From NCBI GenBank assembly GCA_019116285.1, contig DXBX01000055.1:1-51612 (forward strand): 51,612 bases of DNA, given 5' to 3'. A program made the translations under genes and the position numbers. The stretch comes from Candidatus Bacteroides merdigallinarum. GTDB taxonomy: Bacteria > Bacteroidota > Bacteroidia > Bacteroidales > Bacteroidaceae. Shown in pieces: positions 18,547 to 26,749 of the stretch (positions are counted from its first letter, which is position 1; each line of letters starts with the position of its first letter). The notes under the pieces were generated by a model. That model was not told the origin of the DNA and did no database searches. It worked only from the letters and a program-made list of their open reading frames with translations.

Positions 18547-19268
18547 ATCTTCCTCCTAAACAAAATTCTTAGCAAACGGACCGGCCAACCGTACACCACG
18601 GCCAACACGCACAGCACCGTATTCAGCAGACTGATGCGGGCAAAGTCCCACCCGGGGCGGAAATGTGACACACGCTCCCCCTCCGGCGGATACCACACCC
18701 GCACAGGAACGGACACCAGCGGGATACCCCTCCATGCCGCCCACACCAGCATCTCCAGCTCGGCCTCATAGCGGGCAGTCAGCCACCACAGGCTCCCCAT
18801 ACGGCGGAGAGGATAGAGGCGGAAACCGGTCTGTGTGTCCGGCAACCGGATACCCGTCTGGAGGCGAAACCAGAAGTTGGAGAAGCGGTTGGCAAAGGTA
18901 TTGCGTGCAGGCATCCCCTCAGCGGTCAGGTTACGACTGCCCACCACCAGACTGCCGGGGCACTGTCCGGCAGCTTGCAGCAAGGCGGGAATATCATCGG
19001 CAAAGTGTTGCCCGTCGGCATCGAGCGTAACAGCCTCATCGAAGCCCAAGAAGCGGGCGTGACGGAGACCGGTCCGCAAGGCACGACCCTTGCCGCGGTT
19101 GCGGTCGTGGCGCAGCAGGATGAGATCCAGTCCCTCCAGGCGGTCGGCGGTATCGTCCGTACTGCCATCGTCCACCACGATGACGTGGCGGGTCTGGCGG
19201 CAGACCTCCTCCACCACGCGGCGGATGGTGCCGGCGTTATTGTAAGTCGGTATGACGACGCACCACAT
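18543..19268 (-). CDS. Family 2 glycosyltransferase, DPM1-like
   Basis: A 241-residue GT-A fold enzyme. It opens with VVIPTYNNAGTIRRVVEEV, then VVDDGSTDDT (with Asp33-Asp34), RGKGRALRTGL and the DxD motif LDADGQHF (83-88), typical of dolichyl- or polyprenyl-phosphate sugar transferases. The C-terminus is hydrophobic (about 195-235), suggesting membrane association. In this cluster it may glycosylate the polyene lipid or its carrier. It overlaps the hotdog gene upstream by 32 bp and the exporter by 4 bp. Confidence 0.88.
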   Translation of the reverse strand: MWCVVIPTYNNAGTIRRVVEEVCRQTRHVIVVDDGSTDDTADRLEGLDLILLRHDRNRGKGRALRTGLRHARFLGFDEAVTLDADGQHFADDIPALLQAAGQCPGSLVVGSRNLTAEGMPARNTFANRFSNFWFRLQTGIRLPDTQTGFRLYPLRRMGSLWWLTARYEAELEMLVWAAWRGIPLVSVPVRVWYPPEGERVSHFRPGWDFARISLLNTVLCVLAVVYGWPVRLLRILFRRKI

Positions 19269-19617
19269 GACAGGTCAGGGACATTTTGGAAAATACTCGA
19301 TCGCCGTCTTCCAGCACGACACTCGCCCGACACGTGTCCTCCTCGCAGGCCAGCTTCGCGAAGCGGACGGTCAGTTCGGGGGTCTCTTCCGGCCGGACCA
19401 CGGACAGGTACTTCACGTTTTTACAGTCCGTCAGCGTGGCTTCGGCGTCCAGCAACTGTGAAAGCAACTCTGTCACCAGTTGTATCTGGCAGACACCCGG
19501 CGTAATAGGTTGCCCGGGGAAATGAGCCCGGTATATCTCGTGGGCAGGATTCAGGCGAATACGAAACGCCTGCGAAGCCTGTTCCGTTATCTGATAGAAG
19601 TCATTCAACAGCATCAT
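19237..19617 (-). CDS. Hotdog-fold FabZ-like protein lacking the catalytic acid
   Basis: A 126-residue protein aligned with 3-hydroxyacyl-ACP dehydratases by the AHFPGQPITPGV motif, whose His32 matches the FabZ catalytic histidine. The position 14 residues later, Glu in FabZ and Asp in FabA, is Gln46 here (GVCQIQLV). It may therefore be a structural partner, an ACP-binding protein or an enzyme using another mechanism, while the second hotdog protein (25476-25904) keeps both residues. It overlaps the neighbours by 17 and 32 bp. Confidence 0.78.
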   Translation of the reverse strand: MMLLNDFYQITEQASQAFRIRLNPAHEIYRAHFPGQPITPGVCQIQLVTELLSQLLDAEATLTDCKNVKYLSVVRPEETPELTVRFAKLACEEDTCRASVVLEDGDRVFSKMSLTCHVVRRHTDLQ

Positions 19618-20056
19618 CTTTCAAGGGTTTTAAGCGATAGGTAATCTTAAAGCGACGGTTTGTCAGCACCAGCGTGCCGTCCTCGCGGCGTTCGAGCGTG
19701 CGACGTCGGGGCAGTCGCCGGTGGGGACGGAACAGCACCGACAGGTCTTTGGCCAGCACACGACGGATATACCACTTATCCAACGGAGCCATGACATAAG
19801 GCAGTTTCACGCGCCCCTTCGCCCCCGGGCATACGGCATCGAAGGCCTTGACACCAAACTCATTGACCACACTCATTACGCCCCGGTCTCCCTCCATGCG
19901 GACAAGGCAGATACCGGAAACATGACCGCCCTTTGGCAAGTCAATGGAAAGCGTATAGCGGCGCAGATCCTGGGCCGATGCGGACAGTCCCATTCCCCAC
20001 AGGAAGAAAACCAGGAGCAAGCCCGGCCACGCCTTATTGAACCTTGAAAAGCGCAT
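19601..20056 (-). CDS. Secreted protein of unknown function
   Basis: A 151-residue protein with an N-terminal signal peptide (KAWPGLLLVFFLWGMGLSASAQ), so periplasmic or outer-membrane facing. The mature part contains beta-strand-rich segments (GICLVRMEGDRGVMSVVNEFG) and an arginine-rich stretch (FRPHRRLPRRRTLERR). It is not assigned to a family with certainty; small secreted proteins between LolA and the exporter are usual in aryl polyene clusters, and an outer-membrane assembly role is inferred from that context. It overlaps lolA by 23 bp. Confidence 0.75.
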   Translation of the reverse strand: MRFSRFNKAWPGLLLVFFLWGMGLSASAQDLRRYTLSIDLPKGGHVSGICLVRMEGDRGVMSVVNEFGVKAFDAVCPGAKGRVKLPYVMAPLDKWYIRRVLAKDLSVLFRPHRRLPRRRTLERREDGTLVLTNRRFKITYRLKPLKDDAVE

Positions 20057-20678
20057 CGTCTATCGCCCCGTTTTTCCGTACGTTCCTCATCTCGATGCGG
20101 GTGGTGTCGCCGCCCCGCTCCCTCAATTCCACCACAGTGACCATCCTAAGCTTCGGGTCAATGTGCAGACGCACCTCGCTGAACAGCGCAGCCAGTTCCT
20201 TCTGCTGCGGCACCAGGCGGGCTTCCCATTCCGTTCCACTCTTGTACATCGTCACCTCGAAATCGCCGCCATCGGCCAAGCTGCGCCCCGTGACACTATT
20301 CAGCATGATGCGGGCTATCTGCTGGAACATCTTGCTGGAACGGACGGACACGACGTCCGTCTTTTCCGAAGACTTCAGCATCACCCGGTCGCCGTTCAAG
20401 ACAAACGTATAGGTATAGGGAGACATGTACTCCCAACGCAGACGGTCACCGCCCCGGTAATACATCCGCCCCTTCGACGTCAGAGCCGTCTGCAACAGCG
20501 AGAGCTGCTTGACCTGCACGAAGTCACATTGCAGGGAGGTCATCTCGGCAGCGGCCGCACAAACCTCTGCCACCATTTTCCGGCTTTCGGCCGCATCCGC
20601 GGGTTGTTGGGCAAAAGCGCCCAACGCAACACACGCCAACAGGCAGGCCATCAGCCCGTATCTCATTATTCTCTTCAT
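20034..20678 (-). CDS. lolA: LolA-like outer-membrane lipoprotein carrier
   Basis: A 214-residue periplasmic protein with signal peptide MACLLACVALGAFAQ. The mature region matches the LolA fold: TSLQCDFVQVKQLSLLQ, a RMYYRGGDRLRWEY segment and LNGDRVMLKSSEK. In a lipid-pigment cluster it probably carries the hydrophobic product through the periplasm; it may be a dedicated paralogue of the general LolA. The ATG at 20678 (MKRIMRYG) gives a clean signal peptide and lies 25 bp after a TAACTTTG promoter element. It is the first gene of the second cluster unit, which continues to the acyl-AMP ligase. Confidence 0.87.
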   Translation of the reverse strand: MKRIMRYGLMACLLACVALGAFAQQPADAAESRKMVAEVCAAAAEMTSLQCDFVQVKQLSLLQTALTSKGRMYYRGGDRLRWEYMSPYTYTFVLNGDRVMLKSSEKTDVVSVRSSKMFQQIARIMLNSVTGRSLADGGDFEVTMYKSGTEWEARLVPQQKELAALFSEVRLHIDPKLRMVTVVELRERGGDTTRIEMRNVRKNGAIDDALFKVQ

Positions 20679-20702
20679 TTCATAACAGCTAAATGCACGT
20701 GG

Positions 20703-20710
20703 CAAAGTTA
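20703..20710 (-). promoter_or_regulatory. -7 promoter element for lolA unit (TAACTTTG)
   Basis: The minus strand reads TAACTTTG, matching TAnnTTTG, 25 bp before the lolA ATG. The genes downstream are nearly all overlapping, so this is probably the promoter for 8580-20678. Confidence 0.6.
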
Positions 20711-20773
20711 AAACATTAAACGCGGATTACCCAGCTTTCCGGGGAATATTTGCAAGCTGCGCTGCGGGGAGCC

Positions 20774-20839
20774 GACAAACGCGCTCGCCGGTACCGACGA
20801 GCATGCTCGGGGATACCAACGAACACGCCCGGCAGTACC
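20774..20839. repeat. Three degenerate 22-bp tandem repeats
   Basis: Three adjacent 22-bp units (20774-20795, 20796-20817, 20818-20839) share the form RACRARCRYGCYCGSSRRTACC. The first two are GC-rich, and the middle GAGCATGCTC is palindromic. They lie in the gap between the two cluster units, upstream of the lolA promoter and downstream of the small transporter gene. A regulator-binding array or part of a terminator are possible. Confidence 0.7.
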
Positions 20840-20860
20840 GCAAAACGGAGTCAGAGGTAA

Positions 20861-21214
20861 TCACCTCACAATCAGCACACAACCGGCCATAATCAGCAAG
20901 CACCCTAACCAACGGTGGAGAGGTATCGTCTCATGAAAAAACAGGACAGCGGAAAACATGGCGATGACATAGCTCAGGCTGAGCAACGGATAGGCCATAC
21001 TGAGCGGGAAGTTTTTCAGGATATACATCCACAGCAACGACCCGGCCCCGAAACACAGCCCGCAGGCGGCAAACTGCCAGTTGCCGAAGAGCGACCACCA
21101 GAAAGCACGGTTCCAGCCGAAAGGCAACATCTTCTGCAAGGCGAATTTCAGCCAGACCTGACCGGCGGCCAGCAGGATGCATTGGAGCAACGAGAGAGGC
21201 AATAGTTTCCACAT
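20861..21214 (-). CDS. Small four-helix DMT/SMR-type membrane protein
   Basis: A 117-residue protein with four membrane segments (about 4-22, 40-60, 67-87, 96-115). The form matches the small multidrug resistance / ArnE-like branch of the drug-metabolite superfamily (AGQVWLKFAL, FPLSMAYPLLSLSYVIAMF). It likely works as a dimer and may flip a lipid-linked or hydrophobic intermediate across the cytoplasmic membrane. It follows the KS fusion gene by 6 bp and is the last gene of the first cluster unit. Confidence 0.85.
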   Translation of the reverse strand: MWKLLPLSLLQCILLAAGQVWLKFALQKMLPFGWNRAFWWSLFGNWQFAACGLCFGAGSLLWMYILKNFPLSMAYPLLSLSYVIAMFSAVLFFHETIPLHRWLGCLLIMAGCVLIVR

Positions 21215-21220
21215 GGTGCA

Positions 21221-23032
21221 TTATCTTTTCTCCAGGAACATAGCTGTCGATGTCACCCCTACCGGCAGGTCCTCGCCCCGCAGACGCAGCACCATGTCGT
21301 GCAGAGCCGGCGTCACTTCGTTGTAATAACCAATCAAGGCGTTGCGGATCCGGCCCAGCCGCATCAGCCGTTCGGCATCGCGCCGGCAAAGGTCGAGGGT
21401 CTCCTCCTCACCCAGTTGGGTATAAGTGATATTGTATCCGTGGCAATGCGTGCGGATGGCCAGCGTTCCGGCAATGGTGTTGTGCGTGCTCTGCATGAAG
21501 AGCGTGGGACTCAATCCGTGCTCGCCCTCCCGACAGAGTTCCAGGAGGAATTTCTCGCTGTTCTCCAACATGCCGTAGGAAGTGCCCACGATGATGGCGT
21601 CGGGTGTCTCCACTCCTGCCTGGCGCAAGGCCGTGAGCGAGGTCATCAGGGCCGACTTCAGCAACTTGCAGAGGCGGCGGGACTCTATCGGGGTCATGAA
21701 CTCACGCAAATTGTCCAAAGGAGCGTCCGGCGTAGAACGGACACAAGAGACGGTGGCCACCTCGAAAGAGGCCGTCAAGGAGCGGACTTCTCCACAAGCC
21801 TCCCCGTCAAATCCTTCCGCGTCCAGCCGGGAAAATATCAACGAGGAATCGTTGCCGCCGAAGCCGAAACTGTTGCACATCACGTGGCGAAGCACCCCGC
21901 CCTGTTCGCCCGCACTGGGCACGATGCCGCCGGGCATGGGATGCGCCCAACCCAGATTGGCCGGGATGAAACCATCCTGCAAGGCCAACAGGCTTATCAC
22001 GGCTTCGATGCCGCCGGCTGCCGATGTGGCGTGTCCGGTAAAGGGTTTGGTGCTGGACACCGGCGGGACACTCTTGTCAAAAATCCGCTGCAGGGCGGCA
22101 CTCTCACTGGCATCGTTATTGGGGGTGCCCGTGCCGTGGGCGTTCACATAGCCAATGGCCTGCGGTGTCAGTCCGGCCATGTCCAAGGCTTCCTGCATCG
22201 CGAGGGCAGCCCCCTCGCCATTGTCCGAAGAGGCCGTCTGATGGAAAGCGTCGCAACGATTGCCATAGCCGGACAGAATGGCCAGAGGCTTCGCTCCCCG
22301 TCGGCGCACGGACGCGGCACTTTCCAGCACCACGAAACCGGCTCCCTCGCCCAGATTCAGACCGCGGCGGGTTTCGTCGAAGGGACGGCAACGCTCCGTG
22401 TCGAGAATCATCAGCGTGTGAAAGCCGTTGAGGTGAAACAGGCTCAGTGCCTCGCTGCCACCGGCTATCACGGCCTCGGCCTCGCCCGTCTTGATCATGT
22501 TGGCTCCCACTATCAGTGCGTTGGCCGCCGATGAGCAGGCCGTGGAGACGGTAAGCGTACGCCGGGCAGGAATGCCGAAGTAGTCGGCCATCAGCCCGGT
22601 GGTGGAGCCGGAGTCGTGTGTCGCCAGTAAAGACAACCAGTCGTCCCCCTCCAGCATTTCGAGGAAGTGCTGCTCCGTGCTGTCCATGCCGCCTACCGTC
22701 GTGCCGGACAACAGCCAAGCCTCATCCAAGGGCAGGCCGGACTGTTCCAATGCCTGCCGGATGGCCTCGATACCCAGCAAGGCAGTACGGTTGCAGGGCT
22801 TGTCGGCAGGAATATGCAGCCGGCCGCGCAATTCCTCATTGGAGAGCTTCACCTCGCCGCAAGGCAAATCCTGATGGACGGACGGCAACAGGCGCAACTG
22901 CTCCACCCCGGAACGTCCTTCCAGCAAGGCGCGCTCCGTCTCTGCCCGGCCGTTGCCGATGGCCGAGAGGATGCCCATGCCGGTGATGTAAACCAAGCTG
23001 TTCACGGCCGTTGTATCTTCCGTCCGACTCAT
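21221..23032 (-). CDS. Beta-ketoacyl synthase with C-terminal chain-length-factor-like half domain (KS-A)
   Basis: A 603-residue protein. Residues ~1-400 are a complete KAS II-type ketosynthase with Cys166 (VSTACSSAAN), His299 (NAHGTGTP) and His334 (TGHATSAAG), so it should be condensing. Residues ~430-600 resemble the Ketoacyl-synt_2 / chain-length-factor N-terminal-like domain (MTPIESRRLCKLLKSAL, LFMQSTHNTIAGTLAIRTH) and lack an active-site cysteine. In aryl polyene clusters KS and CLF are separate subunits; here a full KS carries a half domain. Start overlaps ACP 2 as ATGA. Confidence 0.88.
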   Translation of the reverse strand: MSRTEDTTAVNSLVYITGMGILSAIGNGRAETERALLEGRSGVEQLRLLPSVHQDLPCGEVKLSNEELRGRLHIPADKPCNRTALLGIEAIRQALEQSGLPLDEAWLLSGTTVGGMDSTEQHFLEMLEGDDWLSLLATHDSGSTTGLMADYFGIPARRTLTVSTACSSAANALIVGANMIKTGEAEAVIAGGSEALSLFHLNGFHTLMILDTERCRPFDETRRGLNLGEGAGFVVLESAASVRRRGAKPLAILSGYGNRCDAFHQTASSDNGEGAALAMQEALDMAGLTPQAIGYVNAHGTGTPNNDASESAALQRIFDKSVPPVSSTKPFTGHATSAAGGIEAVISLLALQDGFIPANLGWAHPMPGGIVPSAGEQGGVLRHVMCNSFGFGGNDSSLIFSRLDAEGFDGEACGEVRSLTASFEVATVSCVRSTPDAPLDNLREFMTPIESRRLCKLLKSALMTSLTALRQAGVETPDAIIVGTSYGMLENSEKFLLELCREGEHGLSPTLFMQSTHNTIAGTLAIRTHCHGYNITYTQLGEEETLDLCRRDAERLMRLGRIRNALIGYYNEVTPALHDMVLRLRGEDLPVGVTSTAMFLEKR

Positions 23033-23286
23033 TTCGTGCGGTGTTCGGCCACATAGCGGGCCATGGTGTTGATGGACTGGAAGATGGCCTTCCCCTGCGA
23101 GGGATCACTCAATTTGATGCCATACTGCTTCTCCAGCAATACGATGAGTTCGAGGGCGTCTATCGAATCCAAGCCCAAACCGTCACCGAAGAGGGGAGCA
23201 TCGTTGTCAATGTCCTCGCAAGAGACGTCTTCCAGGTTCAATGTCTTGATGATTTGCTGTTTCAGTTCACGAACAAGTTCTTCCAT
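23029..23286 (-). CDS. Acyl carrier protein (ACP 2)
   Basis: An 85-residue carrier protein with phosphopantetheine serine in GLGLDSIDALELIVLL and the acidic surface typical of ACPs (EDVSCEDIDNDAPLFGDG). It lies between two KS fusion genes, 16 bp after one and overlapping the other by 4 bp. It probably holds the growing chain during elongation. Confidence 0.92.
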   Translation of the reverse strand: MEELVRELKQQIIKTLNLEDVSCEDIDNDAPLFGDGLGLDSIDALELIVLLEKQYGIKLSDPSQGKAIFQSINTMARYVAEHRTK

Positions 23287-23302
23287 ATCTGTTTACTTAA
23301 AT

Positions 23303-25063
23303 CTAATTTGCTTGATTGATGATATATAAGGTAGCTTCAAAACGGTCCAGATCGGCCACGTCCAGCCAACCGCCCAACACGCTATGCGTTCCCGGCGCAC
23401 GAAGGGCTTGGGACAGCAGAGATTGGACATCGGCCGGAGTCTCCCGCAAGAGGTAGGTGGTTTCTCCGTGATAATGATTGCGCATGGCAATTTCACCCGC
23501 CACGATATTGGGCAGCGTGTAGATGAAAGCCGAGGGACTGGGGTAGAAATCATCCGCCGACCGGATGGTCTGCTGGTAGGCGCGGTCCGCACATATCGAG
23601 GCACTACGGCCCACCATCACCACGGCGCGGTCTTCACGGGATTGGAAACGAGGAAATCCTTCCACCGCCACCTCCGCCTGCAACAATAATTCGGAGGCCA
23701 AGAACCCCAACTTGCACAAAGGGTCCATCTTGTAAAACTTCGGGTAGTCGCCCACATAGGTATGATACAAGGACTTCAGCAATGCCTGCCCCTGTCCTTC
23801 CACGGGTAGGGAACGGCCGTCCAGCACGGCTTCACGCTCGGTCAAGTGAACGGTATGGGCCGCGCGCTCCGGTCCTACCTCTGAAGTCCGCACCGACGGT
23901 ACAACCGGAATAGTACCGCCCTTACAGAACAGCAGGGCAGCGTTACACCCGCCAAAGCCGGCCATCATCTTCAGGAAAGCCGACCCCGTGACCGGACGAT
24001 GCGCGACAGAGATATTGATGCGGCGGCTGACACCCGGATGCTCGAAACCCTTCGTGGCCAGCACCATGCCATCATCCAGCGCCTCCATGGAAATCAGCGT
24101 TTCCAATACGCCTGCGGCACCCAGCGTATGCCCGAAATAGCCTTTCAGCCCATTGGCAGGAAGGTCGGACAGCCCCATACGGTCGAGGGCCACGGCCTCC
24201 ATCTCGTCGTTGAACAAGGTGGCCGTGCCGTGCACATTGACAAAGGCCAAGCCGGACAAATCCTTTTCCGCAAGCACCGAACGTAAGGCGCAACAAGCTC
24301 CTTCGGCCGTCTTGGAAGGACTCGACACATGGTAGGCATCGTTGCGTACCGCGGCATCCACCACGCTCCAACAACGGGAAGCAACTTCGGACGCTTCATC
24401 CACCAGCCCATATACCACGCAGGCGGCTGCTTCGCCCAGGTTCAGTCCTATCCGGTCCTCATCGAAAGGACGACACGGCTCGGCAGACAACGCCTTGAGC
24501 GACTGGAAGCCACTGACGATGAAAGGCGACAGCACATCTGCTCCAATCACCACAGCCTGTCTGCAACGTCCGGACTCCAAGGCCCGCATGGCTTCCAGTT
24601 GGGCGTCCATGCCCGATATGCAGGCGTTGCACACGACCAGCGGCTCATTGGGATTGCGAAACCAACCGGCCACCTGACGGGCTGCTTCCGTCAGCCCAAG
24701 ATGCCCGGACGGCCAGGATGATCCTTGCCGTTCGTCCAGCAAGTCCACGTTCCCTTTGGTCGTAGCCAAGACGAACAGCACCTCCTCGCTCTCAGGCCGG
24801 ATGTCCGTATCCCGCAAGGCACACACCGCCGCCAGTATCGCCAACCGTTCGAAGCGTGTATAACGGAGGATGTCAATGCCTTCCGTCTGACAGGCAGTCG
24901 CCAGCAACGCATCATCCATCAAAGATGCCACGAACGGTTCGGGCAGTCCCCAAAGGCCCTCGTAACGACGAAGCCGGGTCTTGCCAGCCTTCACCGCCTC
25001 GTAATTGACACGGGTGCCCATGCCGAGCGGCGACACGATGTAATCTGCCAACTTTACTATCAT
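23303..25063 (-). CDS. Beta-ketoacyl synthase with C-terminal chain-length-factor-like half domain (KS-B)
   Basis: A 586-residue relative of the protein encoded at 21221-23032. The KS domain has Cys148 (VVCNACISGM), His278 (VNVHGTATLFND) and His312 (GYFGHTLGAAG), so all three catalytic residues are present although the nucleophile motif is divergent. The C-terminal part (~430-586) has the same Ketoacyl-synt_2-like form (MDPLCKLGFLASELLL, PSAFIYTLPNIVAGEIAMRN). The ATG at 25063 overlaps the thioesterase stop as ATGA; start codons at 25087 and 25075 are less likely. It may pair with the other KS fusion as a heterodimer. Confidence 0.86.
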   Translation of the reverse strand: MIVKLADYIVSPLGMGTRVNYEAVKAGKTRLRRYEGLWGLPEPFVASLMDDALLATACQTEGIDILRYTRFERLAILAAVCALRDTDIRPESEEVLFVLATTKGNVDLLDERQGSSWPSGHLGLTEAARQVAGWFRNPNEPLVVCNACISGMDAQLEAMRALESGRCRQAVVIGADVLSPFIVSGFQSLKALSAEPCRPFDEDRIGLNLGEAAACVVYGLVDEASEVASRCWSVVDAAVRNDAYHVSSPSKTAEGACCALRSVLAEKDLSGLAFVNVHGTATLFNDEMEAVALDRMGLSDLPANGLKGYFGHTLGAAGVLETLISMEALDDGMVLATKGFEHPGVSRRINISVAHRPVTGSAFLKMMAGFGGCNAALLFCKGGTIPVVPSVRTSEVGPERAAHTVHLTEREAVLDGRSLPVEGQGQALLKSLYHTYVGDYPKFYKMDPLCKLGFLASELLLQAEVAVEGFPRFQSREDRAVVMVGRSASICADRAYQQTIRSADDFYPSPSAFIYTLPNIVAGEIAMRNHYHGETTYLLRETPADVQSLLSQALRAPGTHSVLGGWLDVADLDRFEATLYIINQAN

Positions 25064-25479
25064 TCTTCCAACCATTGTTTTTTCCACTCTTCATAGAAGG
25101 GCGGGGTAAACCAGACCAGCTGATACTTGGTATCCGTAAACACCTGCACCGAATGCCCGGTAGCTACCAGACTATTGTCGGCGGTGTCGTGTATCTCGTA
25201 ATCGAATATGATTTTAGCAGCATCGGTGGGACGGTATTTGATGGTGATGGCCGGCTGCATGCCATAGACCAGCGGGCGCTTGTATTGGAGATTCAATTCC
25301 ACCAGCGGGGCAAAATATCCGTTGCGAAACATCTTCATATAGCCCAGATCGTACTTCTTGCCGAAAGCTTCGCGCGCATCCTCGAAGTATAGGGGATATG
25401 ACCCGTGCCACACGACATTCATCGAGTCCACTTCACTGAAGCGGATGTCAAAGGCGATGGTTTCTGTCAGTTCTTTCAT
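25060..25479 (-). CDS. 4-hydroxybenzoyl-CoA thioesterase-like hotdog protein
   Basis: A 139-residue acyl-CoA/ACP thioesterase-like protein. It contains IRFSEVDSMNVVWHGSYPLYFEDARE, the family's active-site region (Asp in EVDSM), and QYKRPLVYGMQPAITIKY. Start at 25479 (MKELTETIAF) is preceded by an overlap ATGA with the dehydratase stop; an in-frame extension upstream is an artefact of the other reading frame. It could release the finished chain, hydrolyse stalled ACP adducts, or supply a free acid. Homologues are usual in aryl polyene clusters. Confidence 0.87.
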   Translation of the reverse strand: MKELTETIAFDIRFSEVDSMNVVWHGSYPLYFEDAREAFGKKYDLGYMKMFRNGYFAPLVELNLQYKRPLVYGMQPAITIKYRPTDAAKIIFDYEIHDTADNSLVATGHSVQVFTDTKYQLVWFTPPFYEEWKKQWLEE

Positions 25480-25904
25480 GGGATGGCAATCTTCATTTCT
25501 GCGGTGGCTATCACTTCTTCGTCCACACGAACCTCGGCATCCACCAACGTCATGCCGAATACCTCTTCCTTCACGCGGATGGTGGTGTCCAAACATTCCC
25601 CCACCCGTGGCGTACGGCGGATATGGAGGTTGTTGACCGCCCCGATAAAGCCAATCTTCACCGGGAGTCCGCTGATAAGGTTATAGTAGCCCAGACGCGC
25701 GGCACAGGTCTGCGCCATGTTCTCAATCAGGCCGGTGGGCAGCAGGCATCCGTCCGACACGAAGAGATGGCCCGGACGGACGAGGAAGCGTGTGGAAGTC
25801 TCTGTCTCATCATAGCGCGTCAGCCCGTCAATCAAGATGAAAGGCGGACGCTGGGGCAATATGTCCAGCGGACTTACGTCCAGAAGTCGTAGAAGTTGAA
25901 CCAT
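25476..25904 (-). CDS. 3-hydroxyacyl-ACP dehydratase-like hotdog protein (ApeP type)
   Basis: A 142-residue hotdog protein with the FabZ-like N-terminus ILPQRPPFILIDG and the active-site region RPGHLFVSDGCLLPTGLIENMAQ, in which His46 and Glu61 can serve as the catalytic pair. It likely removes water from the 3-hydroxyacyl intermediate made by the ketoreductase, giving the trans double bonds of a polyene. The chosen ATG at 25904 overlaps the upstream acyltransferase by 31 bp; no later ATG precedes the conserved LPQRPPF motif. Confidence 0.83.
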   Translation of the reverse strand: MVQLLRLLDVSPLDILPQRPPFILIDGLTRYDETETSTRFLVRPGHLFVSDGCLLPTGLIENMAQTCAARLGYYNLISGLPVKIGFIGAVNNLHIRRTPRVGECLDTTIRVKEEVFGMTLVDAEVRVDEEVIATAEMKIAIP

Positions 25905-26740
25905 TGGGTAGGATATAACTTGATGATGCGTTCCAATTCCGTGGCAAAGCACTGTCCCAACGCAGCGGCATTGTCGCCATGTAGCCGACGGACATAAATC
26001 TTATAGGACTTCACGCCCTCCTTCATGACAAATACGGCCAGCATGGGAACCTCCCGCTGCACAGCCATAGCAAATGGTCCCAACGGGAAACGAGCCTTGT
26101 CCCCCAGAAAGTCACAAGCGATGCTACGTGGCGAACCAAAGATGCGGTCACCCGGCATACTGACCATATCACCTGTCCGCAGGGCCTCACTGAGAATAAA
26201 CACATGCGACATGTCCGAACGGACCGGCACCATGCGTACCTTATGTCCGGTAAAGAGCCTGCTCCGCGATGCCATCACTGTCTCCGTTTCGCCGGCAAAG
26301 ACCAAGGCGTGGAAAGTCTTATGGCGCGGTGTCAGCGAATAGCCTGCCAGCTCGTAATTACCCACATGCGAACTGAGTTGCAGGAAACCGCCCTCGCCAC
26401 TCTCCAACTCGTCGAACACCTCCTGCCCCACCACATCCAACCGGAAGCGATGTCCGGCGTAGGTGGCAAAACGGTCTACAATGATTTGCCCGAAACGGAA
26501 ATGATTGAGATAGACATAGCCGAAAGCCTTCCACGGCGACATCCCGAAGCGGCGACGATAGAACCGGTAGCTGGCCAGATAGCCTTGGTGATGGAACAAC
26601 ATGTAGAACGGCACCATCCACCCCATGCACCAGTAAGGAACATAGAGCGAGGTGTGTCGGAACCACCGTATCAGCATCCGTTGCATCCACGGCGTGCCTC
26701 CCGTCGTCCCTTTCCAGTCAGCGTGCTCCAGTTCGGCCAT
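25874..26740 (-). CDS. Lipid A-type lauroyl/myristoyl acyltransferase (LpxL/HtrB-like)
   Basis: A 288-residue membrane-associated acyltransferase. A hydrophobic segment lies at about 35-55, and the catalytic region is QLSSHVGNYELAG (His with H-x4-E), as in LpxL/HtrB family members. Conserved downstream motifs are VFILSEALRTGDMVSMPGDR, CDFLGDKARFPLGPFAMA and the C-terminal YPTQWFNFYDFW. In this setting it probably acylates a lipid or polyene scaffold rather than lipid A itself. It follows ACP 3 by 9 bp, so that ACP may be its donor. Confidence 0.88.
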   Translation of the reverse strand: MAELEHADWKGTTGGTPWMQRMLIRWFRHTSLYVPYWCMGWMVPFYMLFHHQGYLASYRFYRRRFGMSPWKAFGYVYLNHFRFGQIIVDRFATYAGHRFRLDVVGQEVFDELESGEGGFLQLSSHVGNYELAGYSLTPRHKTFHALVFAGETETVMASRSRLFTGHKVRMVPVRSDMSHVFILSEALRTGDMVSMPGDRIFGSPRSIACDFLGDKARFPLGPFAMAVQREVPMLAVFVMKEGVKSYKIYVRRLHGDNAAALGQCFATELERIIKLYPTQWFNFYDFWT

Positions 26741-26749
26741 CCGGTGTCC

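Noticed and set aside
20727..20912. 61-codon minus-strand reading frame over the 22-bp repeats
   Set aside because: The repeats have a period that is not a multiple of three, and the frame runs into a well-supported gene end.
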